From contig OY747702.1 of the NCBI GenBank assembly GCA_963556495.2, positions 15,099,403-15,163,402 of the forward strand: a stretch of 64,000 bases of DNA, in the 5' to 3' direction. Below the pieces are notes generated by a model. The model was not told the origin of the DNA. It searched no databases and was given only the letters and a program-made list of their open reading frames with translations. Origin of the DNA: Valencia hispanica (Eukaryota; Chordata; Actinopteri; Cyprinodontiformes; Valenciidae). The position numbers were made by a program, and so were the translations under genes. Positions 32,668 through 43,829 of this stretch are shown in pieces (positions within the stretch are counted from its first letter, which is position 1; each line of letters begins with the position of its first letter).

Positions 32668-34689
32668 GCAATCATTTTGGTTCTTGCATCTACATTCCGA
32701 GCACAAAGAACCTACACTCAATCATGAGCACAAATACCCTCAGTTGAACTATTTACTCACTCTAAGCCTGCTGATGAGGAGTATTCCTGGTGGACTCATG
32801 CTTTCTGTGAGGGTTTGTGCATGGGGGGGTATTGCTAACTAAGCAGTGCTCTGGTTTAAGTACTAGGCATCACTTCTATGTATATTTCATGTAGATGCAG
32901 GAGGCAGGAAGCCTGTAAGAGTATGCACACCGGCAGCTTTTCCTTCCTGCGTCCATATCTGCAGGGTTTGCAATCTGTTAGGTACACATGGCTGCAGGGA
33001 ATAAGTTGATATAATAAGCTCCTATGTGGTGCCATACCTTTGTGTGCGTGTGTGTGTTAATGTGCAGTACATTTTTATTGATTAAAGAAACAGGTGAATT
33101 CGGGACATGCAAGGCTGTCGTCAGCCCTTAGCTTTTCATAGAACTGAGAGGATTTTCTGCTTCTCATGAACCAATTATTAGTGTGAAAAGGAAATACCTT
33201 TTTTTCCTTGTTTGCATATCTCTTACCTGTTCATTCCCTAATGCTTTCTATTAATTTATTTAATTAAGTCAAATTTTTCTTGCCTTTCTTTATGTATAGT
33301 TCTTTCACCCTCTGCATTTCCCCTTTTTCCTTTGTTTTCATCTGTTGTACAATCTTGTCTCTCCATTTCCCCATCTCTGTGTTTTTAGATTAATTTTATC
33401 TTCTCCGTGTTATGCTGTGGCCATAGGGAAAGTGTGTATGTGATAGTAATCTCTGCTGCCTTGATCTTATCTTGTTTTTGCCATTGCTGAACCAGGAGAT
33501 GGTTTATTGATATTTTTTAGGGGAAGATATATTCTAAAAGAGAGCGTGTCTTGATTTCATTCCTGATCTAACTAGGCAACTTGGGGATTAACACCCCCTT
33601 TCTACTGAAACAAGCTCCAGGGCTCTTTGTTTAGAAAATCCAGTTAAACTGAAAGTGGGTTTTCATTTCAAGATATGTTGGAGCTGCAAACCACAAGCTC
33701 CTCAAAACATAGCCCCTTTAAAAAGATAAAAGATTTCAATATTGCGTGACAATAAAGTGAATAAGGTCAGAATCTGTCTTAACTAACATAAATTACATGG
33801 TAAGTGTCTTACTCACTACAAATAATCAATTTACTGTCTTCACGGCCTCAGATGTTCTCCCTTCTTCGTTACTCCTAAAAGTTTTGGCTTTCAGGTCACA
33901 GACTATCCTAATAGTCACTTTATATATCCACAGATTTCTACATAAAGCAACAGCTAATACTAAAGTAACATTAATGGGTTAGACAATTGGATTCACGTAA
34001 AGTGCTATAATATGAGATTAATGGTTGTTAAACAGCAGAAATCCCTTTTTGTTTTGGTAGAGATCGGTCCTGCCATTAGCTTTGCTGTACAGTGTGAAAA
34101 TCGTCCTGTTTTCCAAGGTTGAGGTACTGAGTTTTCCACTTTTAAGGAAGATACTAACTGCACAATAGACGCAATCCCTGTATAAGAAACGTTTCTCGAC
34201 TCCCTCTAAAAGACTGGGATAAAAGTTGGTGAAGTTTATTTTCACATTAAGTAATAAAATAAAATCTAAAATTTAATAGAAGTTTCTTCTTTCCTTTCCC
34301 TCTTTTTAGTCAAAAATTATGTTTTTTTATAATCATTCGCCTTAGAATCCTGTTTCTTTTGATCATAAATTTATGAACTCCAGCTTGTTAGGCATACTAA
34401 TAAATAAAGTAGACTCCTCCATTAGAATGACTTATTGAACATTATTGTCTTTGTCAAATTTAGAAGTTTTTAATTTTAAGTTAAAATTCGCTTAATTGGG
34501 CAAATCCTCATGTTTATTTTTAACTTTAAACATTTTAACCAGGCACAGAAGAATTCTATTCCTCGATTAGCGAGCTGCTGCTGTCACGTCATCAAAGTTT
34601 ACAGGCTCAGCTTCATTCTTGACATAGGACGTTTTTAATTGTTTTTATTTAAGTTTTTTTTATTTTTAGCTTTTGGTTTTGAGAGTTAA
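32668..34689. other. No gene recognised
   Basis: Two kilobases of AT-rich sequence with only short ORFs and pyrimidine-rich patches (33290-33400). I see no feature that I can support. Confidence 0.4.
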
Positions 34690-34717
34690 AAAACAAAAGC
34701 AACTGGACCTCTCTTAT

Positions 34718-34757
34718 CTTGAAGGCGTTTCACCTCTCATTGAAAAGGCTTCTTCAG
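34718..34757 (-). ncRNA. Hammerhead-ribozyme-like motif of the Penelope-like element
   Basis: On the minus strand CTGAAGA (34757-34751) is followed by a 7-bp stem with wobble pairs (GCCTTTT-CAAT-GAGAGGT) and then GAAAC (34731-34727). CUGANGA, stem II, GAAA is the hammerhead core, and Penelope-like elements are known to encode minimal hammerheads. After GAAAC the sequence is GCC, while cleavage needs NUH, so this copy is probably inactive. Stem III would be minimal, as reported for the class. Confidence 0.5.
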
Positions 34758-35264
34758 TTCTGAAACTTGGTTCAAAATATCAGGCTTATAAGGGCTAGTC
34801 AGGAACAGTCATACTAATAGAGCAATAGAACCCACTAACCAGGCCGTTGTTAACTCCTAAGAGGCCGTCAGAGTCACATGACCCTCTAGAACTACCCTCT
34901 GTTGAATTCCCTGAGAGGGTCATTGGCACTAAAGCCTAGTTTATACTTCTCCGTCAGCCGAGGTGTGGAGACACACAGCACCATTATCTGTTGATGCAAG
35001 GGCTCCCCGACCGGCACCCAAGCACAGAAGGAGTAGAGTGCAATTGTAAAACTATCCATCAAACACATCGGGGAGCGCATATCTGTGATTAGTCAGCCCA
35101 ACATCAGCCCAAGATCATTTCACCAGAATGATCCTCTATAGTTGATGTAAGCTTTTGGGCACTAGATGCTTTATATTGCAAGGCCAGTTTATCTAATATG
35201 GTCTTTTGGCAATTTTGAAGAGGTAACATGGGTCCCCCTTCCCATGAGCTCACCACCTGTGGGA

Positions 35265-35780
35265 GGGGGCATAGGGGTCGGGTGCTGTGTAGGATGGGCA
35301 GCGGCCGAAGGCGGGGACCTTGGCGGTCCGATCCTCGGCTGCAGAAGCTGGCTCTCGGGATGTGGAGCGTCTCCTCTCTGGTGGGGAAGGAGCCGGAGCT
35401 TGTGTGCGAGGTTGAGAGGTTTCGACTGGACATCGTCGGACTCACCTCGCCTTGTGGTTGGGCGGAATGGCCCCCCCGATCTAAACCGGAGTGGTGTTTT
35501 GTTATTGGACTTCTGTGCTTTTCATGGATTGTCCATAACAAACACCATGTTCAAGCATAAAGGTGTAGATATGTGCACTTGGCACCAGGACACCCTAGGC
35601 CGCAGCTCGATGATCGACTTGGTTGTCGTCTCATCTGATCTGCGGCCCCATGTTTTGGACACTCGGGTGAAGAGAGGGGCTGACCTTTCCACTGACCACT
35701 ACCTGGTGGTGAGTCGGCTCCGATGGTGGGGGAGGATGCCGGACAGACCTGGAACCAACACGGGGATGGTGTGCTGCTGA
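35265..35780 (+). pseudogene. Rex3/RTE-like endonuclease remnants
   Basis: The sequence encodes SDPRLQKLALGMWSVSSLVG and KEPELVCEVERFRLDIVGLT, the start of the RTE-type apurinic endonuclease, in one frame. Then PDLNRSGVLLLDFCAFHGLS and MFKHKGVDMCTWHQDTLGRS follow, with IDLVVVSSDLRPHVLDTRVK, the C-terminal half with the conserved aspartate-histidine block (STDHYLVVSRLRW), in another frame. Roughly the middle third of the domain is deleted at the join near 35460. It cannot encode an active nuclease. Confidence 0.8.
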
Positions 35781-35998
35781 CCTCGACGTGGGACGTTATG
35801 GGTCGGTGGATGGAATACTTCAAAGGATCACACTTCTGAGCCTCCCTGGTAAGGTCTATTCAGGGGTTCTGGAGATGAGGGTCCGACGGCTAGTCGAACC
35901 TCGGATCAAGGAGGAAAAACGTGGTTCTGTAGGCTTCATCGGAACGTGATCTACAGCTTTCGCTGGGGCGGTTCGCAGCCGAGTGTGAAGCGGCTGGG

Positions 35999-36562
35999 AT
36001 GAGAATCAGCACCTCCAAATCCGAGGCCATGGTCTTGAGCCGGAAAAGGGTGGGGTGCCTTCTCCGGGTTGGGGATGAGGTCCTTCCCCAAGTGGAGGAG
36101 TCTAAGTATCTGGGGGTCTTGTTCACAAATGGGGGAAAAATGGAGCGGGAGATCGATAGATGGATTGGTAGGGCATCTGCAGTTATGTGGGTGCTGTACC
36201 GGTCTGTCGTAGTGAAGAGAGAGCTGAGCCGAAAGGCGAAGCTCTCGATTTACCGGTCGATCTACGTTCCTACCCTCATCTATGGTCACGAACTGTGGGT
36301 GTTGACCGAAAGAACGAGATCACGGATACAAGCGGCTGAAATGAGATTCCTTCGTAGAATGTCTGGGCTCTCCCTTAGGGTGAGAAGCTCAGTCATCCGG
36401 AGGGGGCTCAGAGTAGAGCCACTGCTTCTCCACATCGAGAGGAGTCAGTTGAGGTGGCTCGGGCATCTGGTCAGGATGCCTGCTGGACGCCTCCCTGGTG
36501 AGGTGTTTCGGGCACGTCCCACCGTGAGGAGGCCCAGGGGAAGACCTTGGGATTCCTCCTGA
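35999..36562 (+). pseudogene. Rex3/RTE-like RT C-terminal region
   Basis: A 187-codon frame contains MRISTSKSEAMVLSRKRV, ESKYLGVLFTNGGKMEREID, LSRKAKLSIYRSIYVPTLIY and LRWLGHLVRMPAGRLPGEVF. This is the region after the RT active site in RTE-type LINEs. The catalytic FADD-type core is missing, deleted at about 35965. The frame is fairly well kept over this segment and ends at the stop within PRGRPWDSS, earlier than the family's usual end. Confidence 0.85.
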
Positions 36563-37029
36563 GGAGCTGGAACAAGTGGCTGGGGAGAGGGAAGTCTGGG
36601 TCTCTTTGCTTAGGCTGCTGCCCCCGCGAACCGACCCCGGATAAGCGGAAGAAAATGGAAGGATGGCAATTTTGAACAACAGGAGTTGTATAGAACAACA
36701 AAACAGACCGCTGTGTTTGTTTATTTACATGCATTTTTAGCGTATTCTATAAGTTGTACTTCTAGTAAAACGCTTTCCAGCTCAATCAAAACTTGCTCTC
36801 TGTCAGCCATGTGAGTTTACAAGCTGAAATAAATAAACCTTGGTCGACCAGAGACGTCACTGCAATGGTAGGCAGACCCTCCAGAAAAGGTCCTCACCCC
36901 CTGCTGTCCTGGTGGAGAATTGCCTCGCAACAATGGAGAAGTATAAAAGGAAAACGTCTCCATCAATATGTGCGTATGTGAGTGCAAACTTGCTTACTGA
37001 GAAGTATAAACTAGGCTTAACAATCCTGA

Positions 37030-37422
37030 CTATCCCCCCAACGATTCTGAGCTGTTTTGGTCACATATCCCAAGGTGTGTGTTTCTGGGGAACTGCCTGG
37101 GGAGCCGAGTCAGGGCTGCACTATAGACGGTAGCACGCTGGAATCTTAAGCCACCTCTTCTGTTAATGGTTTGTTTTTCATGTTTTACATAGATGGCTTC
37201 TCTCACCCCTTTCTCAAACCATCTGTCTTCTCTGTCCAAAGTGTGAACGTTATTGTCTTCAAATGAGTGCCCTTTGTCCTGGAGATGAAGATAAACTGCT
37301 GAGTCTTGGCCTATTGAGTTTCCTCTTCTGTGTTGTGACATCCTTAGCTGTTGTGTTTCTCCAATGTACAGGTGTGAACATTCCTCGCTACACTGGACTG
37401 CATATACCATGGCACTGAACAT
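37030..37422 (-). pseudogene. GIY-YIG endonuclease domain of the Penelope-like element
   Basis: The minus-strand frame encodes MVYAVQCSEECSHLYIGETQ, then SAVYLHLQDKGHSFEDNNVH and LDREDRWFEKGVREAIYVKH. VYAVxC ... LYIGET corresponds to the GIY and YIG elements of Penelope-like nucleases. The E in WFEKGVREAIY is at the position of the catalytic glutamate. In the family this nuclease nicks the target for priming. It continues open to NRRGGLRFQ, where the family ends, and then reads into unrelated sequence. This domain is well kept, but the upstream RT is broken. Confidence 0.85.
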
Positions 37423-37755
37423 GTGCTTGGGTGTTTTGTCTTTAAGGTGAACTAGTCTTTGTCTCAGAGTGTTTCCAGATTTAAAATGCAGTGGAATATT
37501 GTGTTTAGAAAAAAATCCTTCTTAGTTTCCCAGACACTTCAGCTACTTAGGGGATAACTATGTTCTTCTGCCTCCTCTCACACACTGGCCTGAGTTGATT
37601 GTTTACTGGAATTCCTAGATGCTTTAACATATGCCCAGTTGGTGTATCCACAAGCTTGGAGTGCATTCTTGATATGTTTGTGCTCTTGGTTCTTTCCTTT
37701 GCCTCTATGTGGGGACCTTTTCAGCTCTGTGCTGTAATGTTATGACGACCAATAA

Positions 37756-39069
37756 TTAATGTTCCAGTGGGTGGTGGGAATCGAAAAGGAGGTATTTGTC
37801 TGTGTTTGTGGATTCCCTATAAATCTCAGTTGTTAGCCTACCGTCTGATTCCATGCATATCAAACAGTCCAAAAACAGTAGCTTGCTCTCTTTTGCATCT
37901 TCTCTGGTGAACTTAATGTTGTTGGTTATTGAGGTGATGTGTTCGGTAAAGGCTTCCACTTCCATATTATGTATTTTGACTCAGGTGTCATCAAAATATC
38001 TGAACCAACGACCAGGTAGTGTTCCGATATATAATTTCCACTTCTTTCATGAAGAGATTCACTACATCTGGAGAAACTGGGGATCCCATGGCGCACCCAT
38101 CTTTCTGTCTGTAGAATTTGTCCTTGTATTTGAAACAAGTAGTAGAAAGACAGAGATCCAATAGAGTGCAAATGTGGTCTGGTGTAAACTTGGTCCTTTG
38201 TTGCAACTGTTTGTCGTCTTGAAGACGATCCCTGACTATTTTGGTTGCATCTGATGTAGGTATCCAAGTAAAAAGTGAGGTGACATCAAAGGACACCAGT
38301 ATTTCCCCTGGGGCCAGCTTCAGTTGGCTGGCATTGCTGACAAAATCTGTGGAGTTTTGTATGGTATGTGGAGTGTTCCCTACTAATAGAGCTAAAATGG
38401 ATGCATGTTCAGGAATGTTGTAGGTAACATACTTGATGTTACTAATGATTTGTGAAGTGGTGCACCTTCTTTATGTATCTTAGGCAAGCCATAAATGCAT
38501 GGAGTTGTCTCACCAGGGTATAACTTGAAGTAAAAGGCTCAATCAATCACGCTATCATTTTTTGTTTTTGTAGGTGGTCTGTGAACTTTTCCTTGTAAGA
38601 GCTTGTTGGTTGTAAGAGCTCTTCAGTGCTTCATACGTATAGATATCCTCCAACAGTGTCATGACCTTCTTGTTGTAGTCTGAGCTGTTCAAACCACCAC
38701 TGATGCACCACTGTGCATCTCCCTTTATTAGCTGGCAGGATGGTGATGTCTTGGTCCTTGCTAAGCGATGTGACAGCCTTCATTTCCTGGGGAGTGAGAT
38801 TCGAGGGAGGAGGTTTAGCAGTGGAGAGAGTAGCTGTTGCTTTCATCCCAATTTGGACAGATTCTTCACCCATTGGTTTCAACTATTGAAGTTGGAATTT
38901 GTCTTAAGGTCTTTGGTGCAATCTGATGATTCCAAACAAGGATTGGCTTTCCGCTGTAGACTGAGGAATTTCTGTTTTTGCCATTTCTTGGTCTTTTCAT
39001 GCTGTGAAACCTTTGATTTACCAGTGAAAGAAAACATACCTTTTCAAGTACTGAAAGCTTCTGGTGCAA
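37756..39069 (-). pseudogene. Penelope-like reverse transcriptase with frameshifts
   Basis: Pieces in family order on the minus strand: VLEKVCFLSLVNQRFHSMKR (N-terminal region, to 38866), PSNLTPQEMKAVTSLSKDQD then ITILPANKGRCTVV (38800-38690), SFDVTSLFTWIP (motif A, catalytic D), QKDGCAMGSPVSP (motif B), YFDDT (motif C, 37998-37985), and IKFTREDAKESKLLFLDCL to YLLFDSHHPLEH (37756). Frameshifts separate the pieces. After YFDDT the expected tryptophan is TGA (37983-37981). The RT is non-functional, yet every catalytic motif is still readable, which suggests moderate age. Confidence 0.85.
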
Positions 39070-39200
39070 TTGTTCAATTTTGTGTAAAAGAGCCTCTGTG
39101 GGAAAATGGGCCTGTCTTATCCTCTTAAGAAAAAGTTTGTTCTCTTTGGCCTTTGATTGTGGAGCTGAGTTGGATGCTATGAGGGGTGATTCCTTGCTGT

Positions 39201-39869
39201 CTACATCTTAGGTTGAAACAAAGATGGTTCCTGTATTCCGCAAGCTTTCTTGACATTTTCTCATATACATGCAGATATACATCTGATTCACTTTTTCTGC
39301 TTTATGCTTTCAGCTGTCAGACATAACAGACATGTTTCTGTTTCTGTAACAGCAAAGAATCTGCTTTCATATTTTTCTTATCATTTCTTAAGTGTGCTCA
39401 ACACTTTTATACACCAGCAAACAGCCTCCTTAACAAATAGCTGAATAATGTCCTTAAGGGAATAACTGTATTTTTGTTTAAATTGGTAAGAAGCCAATGA
39501 GCAGTAAGCAGCCATTAAGTGAAAATTGATATTTTTACTAAAATGTAATAAAATATCAAAAAGGATGACCGGTCATGTAGACAGCACTATCAGACACTCA
39601 TTTATATAGTTTATCACCAAAAAAGTTGATTTGGGTGCGAGTTTAGGTTCTAGAGGAGTGTAATTAGAAATAAATAAATACAATTCTTAACATAGATTAT
39701 ACTAAAATAATAAGTTTAGTGCTTGTTGTAGTGCTGAGACTAAATTACCATGACAAAAAGCACATAATTGAATCTGTCAGCAGAGTTTTTGTCCCATGAT
39801 ATTTAGATTTGTTTTCTGATGTATCGTATCTTTCTTTTTATAAAATTAGGAAAAGGTTATAGAGACAAC
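39201..39869. other. No gene recognised
   Basis: AT-rich with no identifiable feature. Confidence 0.4.
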
Positions 39870-39990
39870 TCATCATCATATGTGGATGGTGATGAACATT
39901 GTGGATGGTGATGCTGTTGGCAGGAAGGCTCTCCAGTAGAAGTCAGTCTAGCAACAAATCAGAAGAAGCCTCTGACTGAAGACTGTTGCT
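39870..39990 (-). mobile_element. Rex1/L2-like LINE 3' fragment
   Basis: GGCAGGAAGGCTCTCCAGTA and 'AGAAGAAGCCTCTGACTGAA' match the corresponding part of the LINE at 7480-7560 and the fragment at 1270-1330. It is short and decayed, with no tail. Confidence 0.65.
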
Positions 39991-41079
39991 GTATGCCAGT
40001 CAGCTCAATTTCCAGGCAGCAGAGATGACATTTCACAACAAATTGTACTGGATGATTCCATCAGTTGTTGGCAAGCACTGCTAATCCACCTCATTTGCTT
40101 TTGGAGCTCCTTTTTAAATCTGGACATAACATACTGTTTGACGAGATTTTACATTTCCATTTAGGAAAATAAAGCAATGCTAAGACAAAGTAGAGTAAAG
40201 GAAAATGTTTCATTTCAATGTAAACTTCCTGAGTGCTTGTGATATTTTACCTAAACTCAAATTTCCTCCATATGTACTTCCTAAATTGATTAACCTGCAT
40301 TTGATAGATCCCTCCATCCTAGCAGTTGGAACCGGTGGGTCTGTTCCCTCATGTCCTGCTGTCCACCTGTTCTACAGTAGAGAGGAAATGAGGCGCTGCC
40401 AAAGTACAACAGTTTTAATAAAGTAAACTTAGATTTTGACCCCATATTTGCCTGCTGCCTAATACATACCACTAACACGCACACACACATTGTGCATCCT
40501 CAGCTCACACCAGGATCTCCCTCCTCCTGATTTCAACACACGCATGCACGCACACACAGCCATACACCAGGGAAGAGATGTCAGTCAAGATGGATGTTTG
40601 AGCTGGACCCAGATCCCATATGGCAGCGAGTCCTTTATGTGCACCTATGTGTGTGGAGCTTGTCCCATGGGCTGTGCCATGGGGTTTGGCACCGTTCAGC
40701 TCCGCTACATCCACTATGCTATTGAGATGGTTAAAGCCCGTCCCTCAGACACACACACACACACATGCACACACACAGATACTTAAACACACGTACTCTG
40801 TTTGAGTCGAACATCTCTATTCCTCTGCTGAGCAGCTCTAAAATAACCCCAGTAATACTTCTGGGAATATTTGGGAAACATGCTGCACAGAACTGAGACT
40901 AGAGATGTTTGCTTGGTGGAAACTTAAAGAACATTGGGTGTAATGTTCCTGTGAGTATGGTGGATCCTCGTCGCATTACTTTTGCCGTGCAAAATGACTC
41001 TTATACCCTTTAAACCTTTTCCTCATTTTATGACATTATTATCAACATCTTCAATTTTACTTTTTTTGTAATGGGGGGG
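39991..41079. other. No gene recognised; CA-rich patches
   Basis: CA repeats lie near 40477-40489 and 40748-40778. A 98-codon ORF (40490-40786) is driven by the CA repeat and not convincing. Nothing else identified. Confidence 0.4.
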
Positions 41080-41350
41080 GGGGTTAGGAGAGAGACCAAC
41101 TCAAAGTAGTACATAGTTGAAAAGTGGAGTAGACACAACAGTGTTATATTGTTGCATTTAAGAAGTAATATTAAAAGTGTGGCATAAATGTGTATTCACC
41201 CTCCCTCGAGTCCATACCTTTTACTGGAATTGGTGTATGTCTTATTGCCACAGCATCATGCTGCCACCAGGGGGCGACGGTCTGTTTAGCATGATGTGCA
41301 GAGTCAGTGTTTAACATCATTTTTGCACCTTCTTCCAAATGTTCATTCTT
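41080..41350 (-). mobile_element. Tc1-derived relic
   Basis: AAAAGTGTGGCATAAATGTG with 'TATTCACCCTCCC' and 'CACAGCATCATGCTGCCACC' are blocks seen in teleost Tc1-derived elements. The latter is the minus-strand code for the GGxxMMLW-type transposase block. A G-run at 41070-41082 precedes it. No clean ends. Confidence 0.5.
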
Positions 41351-41398
41351 TGTCTTGTGGCAAACTGCTAAAGAGAAGAAAGTGAAATCAAATAAGAT

Positions 41399-42165
41399 TT
41401 TTTTTTTTTACTTGGTTTTTATTTAAGTTTTATTCAAAATCATATACAAAATCATATTCATCAAATCTGCTGTTTCATACATAATGTAACAGTTATGGTA
41501 CAACAAGGAGACAGAAAGTATATTAACAAAGAAAAAAGAAAAATATAAGGTAGAATAAAGCAAAATGAAACAAAAGAAATAAGATTATATCAGTATTCCC
41601 ATAGCAGGGCTCCACCTTTTAATTAATATGTGTTTTTGAAGTCTCAGAGAATGTTATTTGTTCCATTTTCAGTATTCCCTTGATTTTTCCAGTCCACATA
41701 TTGTGTTGGAGGGTCCAGCTTCAACCATTTAACTGTAACATATTTTATTGCTGTTGCAAGTAGTATCTGTAAGATATATTTTTTGGCTCTTCCTTCAATA
41801 CTTCTTGGTGTTAGACCTAGTAGGGCCACCATTGGGTCCATTGTTATATTTTACTAAGCGTTCCAAACACTTCCTTCCAGAATGCTTCCAGTTCTGGCCA
41901 TAGCCAGAGAATGTGGGTCAGATTACCAATCTGTGGGCCACCGTTTCTCCAGCATTTATTTGAGTGTGTAGTGCTAAATTTAGCTGTAATTTCAGGTGTT
42001 CGGAAGAACCTCATGACTACCTTCCATTTAAATTATCTCCACAAATTGGAATTAGTTAAAAATTTCCTCCCACATAACATGTGATATGTTGGAATTAATT
42101 TCAATTTCCCATCTCTCCTTAAAAATAAGAATGATCGTCACCCTTCAATGAAGGCCCGCTTTATA
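41399..42165 (-). mobile_element. L1-type LINE 3' fragment
   Basis: Minus strand 41841-41644 encodes DPMVALLGLTPRSIEGRAKK then YILQILLATAIKYVTVKWLK, LDPPTQYVDW. Further upstream, KCWRNGGPQIGNLTHILWLW and PELEAFWKEVF match the Cys-rich C-terminal region of fish L1 ORF2. The run of T at 41399-41411 on the plus strand is a short poly(A) tail on the element's strand, typical of L1. The piece is 5' truncated and contains stops. Confidence 0.75.
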
Positions 42166-42339
42166 AAGTATAGTAATCTTATACTATATAGTCTTCGGGA
42201 TGCTGCTTGTTCTCTAATGTTCTCTCTTCACCAAACAGCTGGATTTATACTAAGATTAAACTACACACAGGTGGACTTTAGTTGCTTTTTGATTACTAGG
42301 CAGTGCAACCAACTGCCTAGTCAAAAGAAAGCTCTATTT
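42166..42339. other. Unassigned interval
   Basis: Nothing identified. Confidence 0.3.
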
Positions 42340-42560
42340 TTCTGTATTAATGAGATAATTTTGGCAAACAATATATAAAATAGCTGTTTGTTCAGAAATA
42401 ACGAGATCATTTTCACAAAAATGAAAAAAAAAATTTTTTTTTAAGTTACGTTTTACGAAAAAATTAACTGAAATGAAGCTACGTTGTTCTGAATTAAGGA
42501 GATAATTTGTACGTCTGAGAAAGTGCAAATTCCTTAAGGTTCTGAGCAAAGTCGACAAAC
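42340..42560. repeat. Decayed repeat with recurrent GAGATAATTT motif
   Basis: TTAATGAGATAATTTTGGC, AATAACGAGATCATTTTCAC and AATTAAGGAGATAATTTG recur at uneven spacing of about 60-90 bases. It resembles the array at 52255-52915 and a known teleost simple-type repeat. Boundaries are soft. Confidence 0.5.
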
Positions 42561-42685
42561 TAAAAATATTCCTATCTACACTGTTTAGAGACAAGAGTAT
42601 TTCCCATTTACTCAATCCCAAAACAAAGTAAAAGTGAATGAATTTAAGCAAACAGGACAAGAGACCTGTCCACGATAGGCACCAA

Positions 42686-42760
42686 CCCCCCCCCCCCCCC
42701 CGACCCCCGCAGCATGCAAGGATGAGTGGTATAGATGATGGATGGATAGAAACGGGACAT
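42686..42760. repeat. Poly-C run and fragment of a dispersed repeat end
   Basis: Sixteen consecutive C (42686-42701) are followed by 'CAAGGATGAGTGGTATAGAT' and a GATGGATGGATAG tail, a typical end of a common fish repeat. Confidence 0.6.
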
Positions 42761-43829
42761 GTTTGACTTCCTCTCACTTGGCCAGTTAATAATGCCTACA
42801 GGCACCTTGTAAAAACACTGCAGAACTGTTTTTTATTATGTCATTATTTAAGGAAAGACAAAGCTTTTCTTTTTTTATAGATTGCAACACGCTTCCATGA
42901 ATACATCACAATATGTAAAAAAGATTCAATAAAAATCTGGATCTTGATCCGATGAGTCCGTCTGCTGCAATTATTCTACTCATATTTGAAACAAATTACC
43001 CATGAAGTTCCTCTCCTGACTTTTCCCGCATCCAGCAGGAAGTACAATTTGCTGGAAATCCCTGGAGTCCTCTGGGATTTGACTGCAGATTCTAGTCTTC
43101 TGCGGATCTAATCTTCCTCATTTATGAATATTTGAAAATACACTTGCTGTGCGGGTGTCAGCACCGATTCGACAGCTTCCATCTTGAACACACCAGCCGG
43201 ACACACACATACTCTCGCAGGGAGTCATCTATACATTGCGCAGAGTGACACCTCCCTCACATGGAGCCATCCTGCCCCAGGTATACAGTACTTTTATACT
43301 CACACAAGCAGAAACCCCCGTTTTTGACTCCTCGTGAATGCACCCACACACGCATTGAGTCTAAACCTTGATGACTGGGTCTTTTCTTATCTGATTGGAA
43401 GTGCAGCGTTGGCAACTTTCCCTCTGTCCTTCAGAACTAGAGAGTTTCTCGCTCACTCTCTCTCAATATATCTCTTCAGCTTCCTGACTCTGTTACCACT
43501 GCATTTTTTTTCTTCACTGACAATTACTTTTCCCCCTCTTTTCACTTGCCTGGCTGAGTAGAAGTAACAGAGTTCCATTCAAAGTCTCTCTTTCAAATGA
43601 CAGCTAGAGGCTTGTCAAGAGAAACTCATAAGTTTGTTCGCTGATGTATCCCTGTGCAGAACATGATGGATCCGGTCTGAAGTCTCACACCAGGAAACTC
43701 GGAACTTCTAGAAGACGACAGTAGGCGAAAGATTGCGCTCATGCGACACTCCAGAGGTTCTCTAATTAACATTTTGTTACTGCAGGTTTAATTAAAGACA
43801 TTTGTCAGCCGGTAGGAGTGCTAATCACA
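42761..43829. other. No gene recognised
   Basis: Mixed composition, some GC-richer sections near 43000-43320, pyrimidine-rich at 43380-43560. No gene or named repeat. Confidence 0.4.

Larger units (their letters stand above)
35220..36663 (+). mobile_element. Rex3/RTE-like LINE with internal deletions and 13-bp target duplication
   Basis: The 13-bp repeats TGGCAATTTTGAA lie at 35207-35219 and 36664-36676, exactly flanking the element. The left part has the family's 5' end (CACCTGTGGGAGGGGGCATA, then 'GAAGGCGGGGACCTTGGCGG'). The right part is the RT C-terminus and ends with GGATAAGCGGAAGAAAATGG, the short repeat tail of this family. Middle blocks are absent: most of the endonuclease, the linker and the RT catalytic core. 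Both true ends are present, so this is not a simple 5' truncation. Confidence 0.85.
34932..37018. mobile_element. TIR element inserted in the Penelope-like element
   Basis: AAGCCTAGTTTATACTTCTC (34932-34951) and its perfect 20-bp inverted copy (36999-37018) bound the insertion. Penelope sequence stops at the left end and resumes right of 37018. No transposase is visible. The Rex3-like LINE at 35220-36663 sits inside, so the original element was about 0.63 kb. No target duplication was recognised, so the superfamily stays open. Confidence 0.75.
34690..39200 (-). mobile_element. Penelope-like element, decayed and interrupted
   Basis: On the minus strand the order is an N-terminal region, reverse transcriptase, linker, GIY-YIG endonuclease and 3' region, the architecture of the Poseidon/Neptune type of Penelope-like elements in fish. 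The 3' region resumes at 34690-34931 ('CTCATTGAAAAGGCTTCTTC', 'CCTCTGTTGAATTCCCTGAG') on the far side of a 2.1-kb insertion (34932-37018). All coding parts carry stops and frameshifts. The ends are approximate and no target duplication was found. Without the insertion the element would be about 2.4 kb, which fits this class with a shortened end. Confidence 0.8.

Noticed and set aside
35104..35823. Minus-strand ORFs over the Rex3-like element
   Set aside because: They are antisense shadows of the plus-strand LINE coding sequence.
42334..42777. 147-codon minus-strand ORF as a gene
   Set aside because: It reads through a poly-C run and a T-rich decayed repeat; no domain is visible.
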